This document shows positions 46,893 through 57,900 of a stretch of 64,000 nt of DNA, piece after piece (the stretch's first letter is position 1; every line of letters starts with the position of its first letter). The stretch covers positions 476,353,657-476,417,656 of the forward strand of contig NC_081412.1 in assembly GCF_030272615.1 (NCBI RefSeq). Direction: 5' to 3'. This stretch comes from Cryptomeria japonica (Eukaryota > Streptophyta > Pinopsida > Cupressales > Cupressaceae). The translations under genes and the position numbers were made by a program. The notes beneath the pieces were generated by a model. The model saw only the letters and a list, made by a program, of their open reading frames with translations, ran no database searches and was not told where the DNA came from.

Positions 46893-48097
46893 TGTAAAGC
46901 GGAAAAATCAAACCCTAGTCGTTCTCCCTTCCCCAACTCCGAGGAGAGAGAAGGGAGAGTCACTAGGGTTGACGGTTTTCACTTAGGAGGGACTTTACAT
47001 TCAAAAGAGGGGTTGAAACCCACAAGATCCAATCCCACGCAATGCAAGATTGGATTCTATATGAGTTTCAAGGGTTGTGATAGCAAGGATACCCTCTTTT
47101 GTAAAGAATGTAGATGGAAAGATTGAACTAGGAATGCATAGAAAGTGAGAAAGATGCGCTTATAAACTGAGATAGGGATATAGGATGAAGCTGCGGACCT
47201 GGAATTAGCAGTAAAATGTCGATATGGCGCTGTCCTGCAAATTTGAGCAAAAGTTGACGGGACGATGGCACCCGGCATGCACACGGTCCTCCGAAAAATC
47301 CGCGAAACGAAGGGGGATTTGTTCGTCTCTGCACAAGGATTCCAGATCTTCAATTTCAGCTGCGTACCTGCAACCTACACACAGAAAAGAAAAGACAATT
47401 GGGGGGTTAGGGATTAGGGGTTTGCCTTTAGGTCAAACCCCAATTTTGGAATTAACCAAGAAATGAGAAATGCTGTAAATGTAAATGTCTATAATGTAAA
47501 ACAAGTACTAATACCTTGTTGTAAGGATGTTTGTATCCTTATATGCGAAGGTATAGATGTTGTTGTTTGTTGTATTGTTGTATGTTGTATGTAGCATGTA
47601 GTATGTGATCTCCTCTTCAATGGTTGAATCCTTGTCTTGAATGCAACACTTAGCCTTGAATGGAGACTTAGAATGATCAATTGCTTGAAGGAATGCTTGA
47701 ATGATTGAATGCTTGAGTATAGTTTCCACGCTTTTTCCATCATATCGAATGAAAGAGGAAAATGTAGTTTATATACTTGTCAATTAGGGTTGATAGACTG
47801 ATTTTCCTGACCTTAGGCTGACCAGGAAAGATAATTTTCCAATTTGCAAACAAAAAGACCCGAGACCCCATAGGAGACCGGGCCCAAAATAGGGCCAGGG
47901 ACCAGGGCGCTGGGCGCTCTGGTCCCACCTCCCGGGACAGCAGGGTGCAAAGGAGGTTTAGGCCAGGGTGCAAGAAAATGCAGTTTTTGGTGTCATGAGC
48001 AAGTTTCGGGGTCTCCATTCAAGTTTAGTGTTGCGTCGCCATCGTGAAGACCCAAATGCGGTCGAAATTGCAAGTGTCGCAATTTTAGGATGCTACA
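46893..48097 (-). repeat. E2 3' LTR
   Basis: 1,205 bp. It contains the U5 palindrome GGGGTTTG 47417-47424 with CAAACCCC 47434-47441, a weakened stem (ggacgatg at about 47260-47267 against cacggtcc at 47282-47289), a TATA motif at about 47767-47776 and a single 31-bp unit at about 47901. Small frames that recur in both LTRs are LTR sequence, not genes. Confidence 0.93.
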
Positions 48098-48112
48098 TTT
48101 AGCCCCCACTTT
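48098..48112 (-). other. E2 polypurine tract
   Basis: Minus strand AAAGTGGGGGCTAAA next to the 3' LTR, nearly identical to the E1 tract. 48113-48840 is untranslated and holds no ORF that I can support. Confidence 0.7.
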
Positions 48113-48840
48113 AGCAGGAGTATAAGCGTACGCTCATACTTCTGGTAAAGTACAAGGAAACAACATTGAAAAACTTTCACCATGTCAAGGAGGCAAGATA
48201 CACCAAGCCCCCAGTGGACTAAGGATCTTACGGCTTCGATTGACAAAGTAAAAGGGAAGATCATGAGGGAGAACCATGACTGTCAGTAGTAAGGTTCCCT
48301 CACTATGAGTCATGCAAGAAAGATATCAAAAAATTTCAAGGAAAAGCTAAATTTGTCAAGAAATTTTCAAGTATCTTGAAAAGATATGAACGGGATGTAT
48401 GCCCCCCTATGTTAAAGTGATCGCACACGCCTCACTGGGGGTGATTGCTTTAAGGTAGTGATACATATAAGAAATGAGAAAGGAGCACGTTATCACAAGG
48501 ATTTAGCCCCCAAGTGTGAGATAAGCCCAAGGATAATAGATACAAAACACAAAGCACAAGGTGACTTCGCTTTCCTCGGGGTCAGTATGCTATATGATAA
48601 TTCATGTATATCATATGTATGTATGCATAATTGTTCTTCATTCCCCAATCAAGGAAGGTCACCTAGAAGAAGGGAACAAATGTGTCTTTTGAGTCAACAT
48701 GAGAGAGATCGAGAGATCTCAATGTTTTGCATCGTCCTCAAGTAGACAACACTAAGGACAACAAATAGAAGAATGAGAGTAACACATAGAAGAAGTAACG
48801 AAAGAAATAGAGGAGAAGAGAATCTGCTATGCTAATGAAA

Positions 48841-51800
48841 CTAGTCTAGCACGTCATCTACCCCCTGATCTTGCTGATCAATGTTTCGGGAAGGCAGGGA
48901 ACATGCTAGAGGAGGAACATCCAACACAGCAGATGGAGCTATCACAAGATCCAAACAAGGGCTATGTTCATATCCCAAGCCACGGTGTTCTTGTCTAGGA
49001 GCTAGGATAAGTGCTTTAGAAAATTCATTAGATAAATGGTTATCAATATCAACAAGTTCATATTCACTATCAGAATGAACAGGAGAAGTAGCATTTTCAT
49101 CATGAATAACATTTTCATCTATATCATCATCAAGATTTATAAAAATAGGATCTTTAACTCACACAGGATCAAGACCATCATGCATCTTATGTTTAGGAGA
49201 TTTCAGCTCAATCGTCGGCTGAGGAAAAAATGGAATAATGTTTGTTGAAGGTGTTTTGGGGGATTGCAAAGTTTGAGCTCTAAGACGACGCTTTCGCCAA
49301 TGTTCACGTGCAGAATGATTTTGTCTAGTCTTAGTAGGAAGTTGAGAAGATTGAGGAGGAGGAATGTTCTCATCCTTATCACTTGGGTGTTTAGGTTGTG
49401 GTCTCTTAGGCTGAGCAATAGGAGAAGAGGAAGGTCTCTTCTCTCCATAAGAGGAAGGAGGAGGAACTGCTCCATATAAGGGAGGAATACTCGGTTTAGG
49501 AAGGAGACCAAGTCCATCATGACAAGGAGGGATAGGTCTACTTTTAGGAAGTTTATTAGATATAAGCATAGTCACATCCATAGGGATGGGTTGGGAATAT
49601 TCTTGAGGAAAGACATTAGTTTTATCTTTCAAAGGAAGAACTTCCTTCTCAAGAATGATAGGAATGTCAAGTTTAGGTGTTCTAGGTTCACTTAGAGATA
49701 GGATCATATCTGTTTTCCACTTTTGATAAGATTTGAAAAGATGATCACTTCGCGGAGGAAGAGATTTGAATTGTTTAGGCCAAAAGTAATCAAGAGGAAC
49801 GCTAGAAGTTCTTTCAGCTGGTTTAAAGAGACTATGATTGACAGTAAAAACTTCACCATTATGGGGAAATTTCAAACACTTGTGAATAGGAGAAGCAATA
49901 GCTTTCATGGAAGATAGCCAAGGATAGCCAAGCTTCACACGAAATTGTTCGGAAGATGGAATAATAGAAAAGTTCACATCAAGGGATTTGTTACGGACCT
50001 CAATAGGTAATGTAATAGAACCAATTGCAGGAGAAGAAAATGCATCAAATAGTTTCACAACCACATCTGTTTTGTCATAGATAACTTGATTCAATTGCAA
50101 AGTAAAAAGAAATTCTTCAGTAATGACATTAACCATACAAGAAGGATCAATAAGCACTCCACGGGAAGGTGTGTTCTTGACTTTTGCAACTATATATAGA
50201 GGACCATCAGGTGCCCTGATAGTTTCACTAGAATCAAATGTGATGGAAGGTTCTTTAGGGATTTTCTGTTGCTCTACAAAGTTAATCACATTCGGATTCA
50301 TGGACACAAGATCATCAGGTGAGACAGAGGAATCAGTAGTATCAATCACATTAGAGGTATGAGAAGGTAATGGATTAGTGAAAATCTGAAGATTTTGGTT
50401 AGGAGGAGCTACAGATGTATTGCCTTTATCATTCACACCAGAAACAGAGATAGTATTATTATCAATCAAATCTTGAATTTTCCCCTTTAAAGCAAAACAT
50501 TTTTCAGTATCATGCCCAGGTTGACAATGAAATTGACAAAAAGATTTGTTATCAAAATAGGGTGAATTAATCTTTGCAGGATCAATTTGCCTTATAGGAG
50601 GAAGAGTAAGCACATTTTGTTCCAATAACTTATTCATAATACTATGCAATGATTCATTCAAAGGAGTAAACTTTCTTTCTTTCTTGAAAAACTTAGAAAT
50701 AGGAGACACACCTGATGCTGCATTCACATTGTTGTTGATGATGTTTTCATTGAATTTAATGGACTCTTTGTTCGGTTTAAACTTCCCAAATGGTTGTTGA
50801 CTACTATCACCCTTATCACTCGGAGCCATAGGATGTGATTGTTCCATTTGACTCACAGTCAGTTGATAATTGTGAAGAGTTGCGCACAACTGTTGGAAAG
50901 AAGTAAACTCAGAAAATAGGAGTTTTTCTCTAATGTCTTTTTGTAAATTAGAAATAAAGATTCTTTGAATATCATTGTCAGGCACTGGAAAGGAAATTTG
51001 AGCATACAAATGCTTATATCTACCAATGAAATCAGTCACTTTTTCTTTAACACCTTGTTTACAATGCATTAAATCAATCAAAGTAACTTTAGGACTTATA
51101 TTGTTTTGAAATTGTTGAATGAAAGCATTTGCAAGTTGTTCGAAAGAAGTAATAGAATAGGAAGGCAACGAGCAATACCATTGTAGGGCTTTGTCTCTTA
51201 ATGTTCTAGTAAACAGTTTTGCAAGAAACCTTTGGTCATAAGCAAAATCAGTACATATTGTTTGAAAGGTCTTAACATGTGTTAGAGGATCACCCTTACC
51301 ATTATAAAGCTCCAAATGTGGAATTTCAACATGTTTAGGGGGAATAGCTCAAACAATGTCAAGAGAAAGTGGGCTCGCAACATCAAATGTGGGCACACTA
51401 AACTTAGATTGATTCATAGAGGCAATTTGTTGCTGTAAAGAAGAGACAGTTTGTGCAAGATTGTTAATGGTCGCTTCAGTCGAAGAGTTCATATTAGATG
51501 TGTTAGATTGTGATGGAGGTGTTATGTTATTGAAAGAAGGTAGAGAGTAAGGTGGTGGGACACTATGATAGTTAGTCATAGGAGATGATTGGACAGGAGG
51601 AACGCTACAAGGAGGAATGGAATGATTAAACGAGTTGCCCCCTTGCGTCATGTTCATTTGTGGTGATATAATAGGAACACTCATTGAAGGAGTGAATGAA
51701 GAAGTTGGATTGAATGAAGGAAGAGGGTTAATTGAAGAAGAGGGATTGCCCCCATGACTGGTGATCATAGGAGGAATGTCTTGTATTGAAGTAGTCATTA

Positions 51801-52272
51801 TGTTTGATGTAAAAGTAGGTATACTAGCAATAGGAGTTGTCAAAGGAATAGAATGATTGTCTTGAGTAGGAGGTTGTGTATAACCTAAGGTTTCGGCACA
51901 ACTTTTCATAGGCATCACATTCGAATCCACAATGTGTGCAATACCATGCAAAATATCAATTCCATTCTTATCACTTTGAAGCATACGTTTTAGACCCTCA
52001 ATTAAAGGAAGAGCTTGACTATCAGGGTATTCTTGAGACATCCATTGTCGAAAATCGTCAAATTGGTTATCCAATTTTGAAAGTTGTTCTACAGAAACCT
52101 CATGGAGAGCTTCTTCATCATTAAGAGGATTAGAGGAATTACCCATGTCCTCGTTAAAAAGACCATTCAAATTAGGTTCCATCTCCTCAGTAATTAAACC
52201 TTGGAAAGACTTAATTCTAAGGCTTCGTCTAACGGGAATAGTGTAAGTAGGACTTATTGTTGTAAAACTCAT
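48841..52272 (-). pseudogene. E2 gag / protease-like polyprotein, two nonsense codons
   Basis: One frame of 1,143 codons from ATG 52272 (MSFTTISPTYTIPVRRS) to TAG 48841-48843, broken only by TGA at 51349-51351 (codon 308) and TGA at 49159-49161. About residues 1-110: acidic N-terminus. 110-310: Pro/Ser/Asn-rich linker. 320-480: Retrotrans_gag-type domain (LRDKALQWYCSLPSYS, FIQQFQNNISPK). About 578-591: a zinc-knuckle-like CQFHCQPGHDTEKC. About 680-830: protease-like, with LIDPSCMVNVI near 705 and LGYPWLSSMKAIASPIHK after it. 830-1040: Pro-rich, basic. 1040-1143: acidic tail. The catalytic Asp is kept but the following Gly is missing. At codon 308, E1 has Lys (AAA). Ending at 49159, as a simple ORF call would, hides about 105 further codons. 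Confidence 0.88.
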
Positions 52273-53435
52273 GCACTAAAGAAAGAGAGAAGATTTTGAA
52301 TTTTAGAGGTAGCAAATTTCAGTAAAACCAGCCAATCTTCTAGATTTAAGCTGTTAAATACAATCAGGACAATCTCCCGAAATTTCGGAAAAAATGTCCG
52401 GGACCGTGGCGCTTGGGGTGCACACGGTCCTCGCAACTTTTTTCGAAATTTGCAGGGATGAAAGTTATGATGATTTTACAGCTAACCTGAAAAAATTGAG
52501 TGATTTTACGATCCGTAGATAGGCCAAATTAAAGTTGCAATCTCAAAATTGAACCCTACCAAGATTGTCAAAAAATGCAAAATTTGAATTTTGAAAAAGA
52601 GAGGGAAACTAAAATTTTGAATTTTATGATTTTAGAGGGAATACCAAAAGCAATGCAAGTTTTGAAATTTGAAAATTGACTCAATTTCACGCAAAATTCA
52701 ATTTTGAAAGCGGAAATCAAAGTTGTTGTAATTAAGCACTTAATTTCAAAAGTCACAAATTGCAAAAATTTGAATAAATCACTGAAATTTCGAATGAATG
52801 CTAACACACTTTTCAGATTTAGGACTGTAAGAAACACAATTTTGACACAAATTTCAATTTCAACAATTTTTGAATGATTAGAAGCCTCAATCCAAGCAAT
52901 CACTAAACCAACTTTGACTGTAATTTTGAAGGTGTTAAGATTGATAAAATCAGCCAAAATTCTGGATTTTAGCAGGAAAATACAGTAAGATCTCGCTCCC
53001 GAAATTTCGGAAAAAATGTCGGGGATGATGGCGCTCGGAGTGCACACGGTCCTCGCAACTTTTTTCCAAATTTTCAGGGATGAAAGATATTTTGATTTTA
53101 TTGCGGAATCCAAAGTTACAGCCAATTTGGAGACATTTTGATCAGTGAAATTGTCGGACAAAGGTTGAATCAAGAGGGTTTCAAAAATTAGGGTTTGACA
53201 CTTAACCACTTAATTTTCAAAATTAAAGCATAAATATGAATTGACAATTTGTAAGAGAAGGGAAGATCTGAAACAAGCATTAACAATTAAACATTTCACA
53301 AGTTTAATTACTTAAAAAGAAAATTTAGGGTTTTTATGCAATTAACCTCTAAAATTTTGCAAAGGATCAAACATGGAAATGTAATCAAGGAATCCAATTT
53401 TTAGATCTAACTATGAATAATCAGAAAGGATGTTC
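52273..53435 (-). other. E2 5' leader with an internal duplication
   Basis: Non-coding. A block of about 165 bp occurs twice (about 52320-52480 and 52945-53115). Each copy has the palindrome CCGAAATTTCGG (52377-52388 and 52999-53010) followed by the stem-loop region. In the first copy the stem is perfect: GGACCGTG 52401-52408 with CACGGTCC 52423-52430. The related LTR motif and the single E1 leader copy suggest one recurring module. Confidence 0.75.
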
Positions 53436-53450
53436 ACGTCGGGTTCACCA
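53436..53450 (-). other. E2 primer-binding site candidate
   Basis: Minus strand TGGTGAACCCGACGT, 3 nt inside the 5' LTR, shared with E1 except for one base. Donor tRNA not identified. Confidence 0.6.
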
Positions 53451-53453
53451 AAA

Positions 53454-54689
53454 TGTAAAGCGGAAAAATCGAACCCTAGTCGTTCTCCCCTCCCCAACTC
53501 CGAGGAGGGAGAAGGGAGAGTCACTAGGGTTGATGGTTTTCACTTAGGAGGGACTTTACATTCAAAAGAGGGGTTGAAACCCACAAGATCCAATCCCACA
53601 CAATGCAAGATTGGATTCTATATGAGTTTCAAGGGTTGTGATAGCAAGGATACCCTCTTTTGTAAAGAATGTAGATGGAAAGATTGAACTAGGAATGCAT
53701 AGAAAGTGAGAAAGATTCGCTTATAAACTGAGATAGGGATATAGGATGAAGCTGCGGACCTGGAATTAGCAGTAAAATGTTGATACGGTGCTATCCTACA
53801 AATTTGAGTAAAAGTTGACGGGACGATGGCACCCGACGTGCACACGGTCTTCCGAAAAATCCGCGAAACGAAGGGGGATTTGTTCGTCTCTGCACAAGGA
53901 TTCTAGATCTTCAATTTCAGCCGCGTACCTGCAACCTACACATAGAAAAGCGAAGACGATTAGGGGGTTAGGGATTAGGGGTTTGCCTTTAGGTCAAACC
54001 CCAGTTTTGGAATTAACCAAGAAATGAGAAATGCTGTAAATGTAAATGTCTGTAATGTAAAACAAGTACTAATACCTTGTTGTAAGGATGTTTGTATCCT
54101 TATATGCGAAGGTATAGATGTTGTTGTTTGTTGTATTGTTGTATGTTGTATGTAGCATGTAGTATGTGATCTCCTCTTCAATGGTTGAATCCTTGTCTTG
54201 AATGCAACACTTAGCCTTGAATGGAGACTTAGAATGATCAATTGCTTGAAGGAATGCTTGAATGCTTGAATGCTTGAGTATAGTTTCCATGCTTTTTCCA
54301 TCATATCGAATGAAAGAGGAAAATGTAGTTTATATACTTGTCAATTAGGGTTGATAGACTGATTTTCCCGACCTTAGGCCGACCAGGAAAGATAATTTTC
54401 CAATTTGCAAACAAAAAGACCTGAGACCCCATAGGAGACCGGGCCCAAAATAGGGCCAGGGACCAGGGCGCTGGGTGCCATGGTCCTGGGGAACTAGGGC
54501 GCTGGGCGCTCTGGTCCCACCTCCCAGGACAGCAGGGTGCAAAGGAGGTTCAGGCCAGGGTGCAAGAAAATGCAGTTTTTGGTGTCATGAGCAAGTTTCG
54601 AGGTCTCCATTCAGGTTTAGTGTTGCACCACCATCGTGAAGACCCAAATGCAGTCGAAATTGCAAGTGTCGCAATTTTAGGACGCTACA
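53454..54689 (-). repeat. E2 5' LTR
   Basis: 1,236 bp. Same as the 3' LTR plus one more 31-bp unit (units start at 54465 and 54496). U5 palindrome GGGGTTTG 53978-53985 with CAAACCCC 53995-54002. Confidence 0.93.
54328..54337 (-). promoter_or_regulatory. TATA box in E2 5' LTR
   Basis: GTATATAAAC on the minus strand. The motif and its surroundings (gtcggcctaaggtc upstream) are also conserved in F at 62706-62715, on the other strand. Confidence 0.65.
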
Positions 54690-54919
54690 GTACCCATGTA
54701 CAAAATGCAAATGCAAGCAAAAATATGCAATGCAATCTCTCACAAATGGATAGAGGGAGAAAACCCAATGGGAAAAAACTCCCCCCCAAAAGAGAGATGA
54801 ATGTACAAAAGACTCTCAAAGGAGAAGGACAAAACCTCAAAGAGGAAAAAGTCCCCCCCATAAGAGAGGAAGGAGAAGTCAGCTGACCCCCCCTAATGAG
54901 ACATCCTACACCCCCAAGA

Positions 54920-57900
54920 GAGCTCACAATTGTTGGAACTTACTCTCAGTGAAAGGTTTGGTGAATATATCTACAACCTACTTCGTTGTAGGACAATACT
55001 ACAAATCAATGACCTACTCCTAAATCAGCTCTCAGATGTAGTGCATATGGATCTCGATGTATTTGGCCCACTGATGTTGGACCGGGTTCTTCGAGATTGC
55101 AATATCACTCTAATTGTCACAATGTAGAACCGTCGCTCGTGGAATGGTGAACCCAAACTCTGTGAGAATCTATTGAAGCCAAATGGTCTCAGTCGCTACA
55201 TTAACAGCTCCTCAATACTTAGCCTTAGTCGAAGAGAGAGCAATAGCATGCTGCTTCTTGCTCTGCCAACAAATAGGGTCAGAACCAAGGTGAAAACTGT
55301 AACTTGAAGTAGACTTATGATCATCAAGATCACCAGCCCAATCAGAGTCTGTGTAACCAACCAAGTGAAGTCCTCTGCTTGTTGCATAGTGAATCCCATA
55401 GTGATGTGTACCCTGGATGTAATGAAGGATGTGTTTGTTGGCTTTCCAATGAAGCTCATGTGGTGCATGAAGCGGGAAACCATGTCAACCTCAAATGAAA
55501 TATCAAGGCATGTGTGAGTCAAGTAGATGAGACTACCCACAAGCTGACAATACAATGTGGCATCAACTGGTGGAGAAGAACATCGATCCTCAAGCTTGAT
55601 TCCTGAAAGAAAGGGAGTCTAGGTAGGCTTACAATCAACCATATGAAAGCGTGCAAGAAGATGAAGAGCATACTTGGGTTGCGAAAGAGTGATCCTGGAA
55701 GATGACTATGAAATATCTATCCCAAAAAAGTAATGCAAAAGACCCAAGTCAGTCATAGAAAATCTGTCATGCAAAGCAGATTTGACCCTACTAATGATGG
55801 ATGTGGTGCTCCCTATAATGATCAAATCATCAACATAGAGCACAAGTATCAAGTGATATTCATCTTGTCGCAAAATGTAGACATTCAGATAGGAATGAAA
55901 CCTGGTGAACCTTGCTGAGAGAAGAAAGGAATCCATCTTAGCGTACCAAACCTTGGGGGCCTGCTTGAGGCCATAGAGAGATTTCCTTAGTCTGCAAACC
56001 AAGGAAGTACCCTAGATGAAACCTTGTGTGCTCTATATAAATCTCCTCATCAAGATCCCTATTAAGAAAAGCACTCTTCACATCCATCTATTGTATAGCC
56101 CAACCATGAGTTGCAACAATAGAAAGTGTCAAGTGAATGAAGTTATTCTTGGCTACGGGTGCAAAGGTCTCAGTATAGTCAATACAAGGAACCTGAGAGA
56201 AACCTTTCGCAACAAGCCGAGCCTTATACTTATCCACACTACCATCCATTGTAAACTTGGTCTGATAGATCCACTTAAATCGAACCATCTTTCTCCCCTT
56301 AGGGAGAGGGACTAACTCCCATGTGTTGTTCCTCATCAAGGAACTATACTCTTCCTCACTAGTGTGGTCCTACTCAGGAACCTCTGATGCTTCCCCAAAT
56401 TTCTATGCATCGAAACCAGTAGAAATGAATGCATGTGGAAGGTCCTCATGTTTTGATCGGGTCTGTGTATCTGAAGCATCCCCAAAAAGATAACCCACTG
56501 ACTCAAGTGTCTGTCGAGCCCAATGAGGTCTAGGTAGAGGTGGAGAATGAGGCCTCTCAACTGCAAGTGGACCCTGTAGAGACGTAACCCTACGAGTCAA
56601 ATTTGAAGGAGTCTCATCATCTGAATCACTAGCATCACTATCCATAATGGAGAAAGGTGGATGAGGTAGAGAGGCTAAGCTAGGAGAGATTTCCTCAAAA
56701 TGAACTCAATGAACACCTCGTGTGTCTCAAGATCCATCAATATGTATGCCTTAACACCCTCAGGATATCCAACAAATATGCAAGGCCTACTATGAGGTTC
56801 CAATGCCTTGCGTTTCTACGGAGGTATGTGAGCCCATGCTGGACACCCAAAGACTAAAATATTTCACAATCTATTTCCTACCAACCCAAGCCTCAAAAGG
56901 AGTAATACCTTGTAAAGCTTTGTGAGGAACCCGATTTTGGATGTGTGTGGCACAATTGATAGCCTCTTCCCAAAAGGCAGGATCAAGAGAATGTGCATGT
57001 ATCATATAGCTAGCCATTTCTTTCAGAGTTCTCTTCTTTCTTTGTCCAACTCCGTTCTACTATGGAGTGTAAGCAACAAAATGCAGAAGATCAATCCCCT
57101 CAAATGTACAAAAATCCTCAAGTCTTTTGTTCACATATTCCCTTCCATTATCTGTGCGAAGAATCTTGACCACTTTCTCGGATTTCTTCTCCACACGAGT
57201 CTTGAAGTCTTGAAATCTATCAAATACTTTACTCTTATGAATAAGAAAGTAGACCCAAGTGGAGCGGGAGTAGTCATCAATGAAGGTGAGGATATAGTGG
57301 GCCTTACTAAATGAAGGTGTTGGAAATTGACCTGCTACATCGATGTGAACAAATTGAAGAACTTCCAAAGCTCTCCAAGATTTCCCCTTATCAAACTTCT
57401 CCTCGGGATGCTTGCCCATGGAACAAATTGAACATACACCCTCTGAAAAACTAATTCGAGGTAGACCTATGACCATGTCTTTAGTGCTGAGCTGCTGAAG
57501 ACAGCGGTAGTTGAGGTGACCAAACCACTCGTGTTGTAGCTTACTTTTTGAATTTGAATGAGTAACCAAGGCCCTAGAAGGAGAACTTGGCACAAAGTGG
57601 GAGAATGAATAAATCCTTGAGTTTTCATTGACTTGTCTCACTGCTACCAAGGCATCATCATCAAGTTCCTTTACCACAACTGAATCAGGTGTAAACTCAA
57701 CCTTTTTCCCATTCCCATAGTGAGTGATTTGGTAGATAGAGAGAAGATTGGTAGACAAGTTAGGAACATAGAGAACATTCTCAAATGTTCCATCATCCAT
57801 GTCAACTGAACCTTTCCCTTCATCCTCAACCTATGTATCATCACCTTTGTAAATGTGAGGTATCTTTGATGGCTCCAATGAATAAAATTGCTCCTTTGTA

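Larger units (their letters stand above)
46893..54689 (-). mobile_element. E2: gag-pro-only LTR retrotransposon, young, nested in B
   Basis: LTRs 46893-48097 (1,205 bp) and 53454-54689 (1,236 bp) start TGTAAAGCGG and end GCTACA. A perfect target duplication GTACC flanks it (46888-46892 and 54690-54694), and the empty site survives in copy A. The LTRs differ only by scattered substitutions and one extra 31-bp repeat unit, so the insertion is the youngest dated event here. The internal region of about 5.36 kb encodes one Gag/protease-like frame. No reverse transcriptase, RNase H or integrase is present. It resembles E1 in plan, primer-binding site and protein, but its LTR sequence is diverged. 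It resembles the gag-bearing non-autonomous elements known in plants (TR-GAG), with a protease-like domain in addition. Confidence 0.92.

Noticed and set aside
47224-47466. ORF conserved between 47224-47466 and 53815-54027
   Set aside because: These are the two LTRs of E2, identical by duplication, so conservation says nothing about coding.
51349-51351. TGA at codon 308 of E2 gag as programmed read-through
   Set aside because: It lies ahead of the main Gag domain, where no Gag/Pol switch is expected, and E1 has a sense codon there. Nonsense mutation is simpler.
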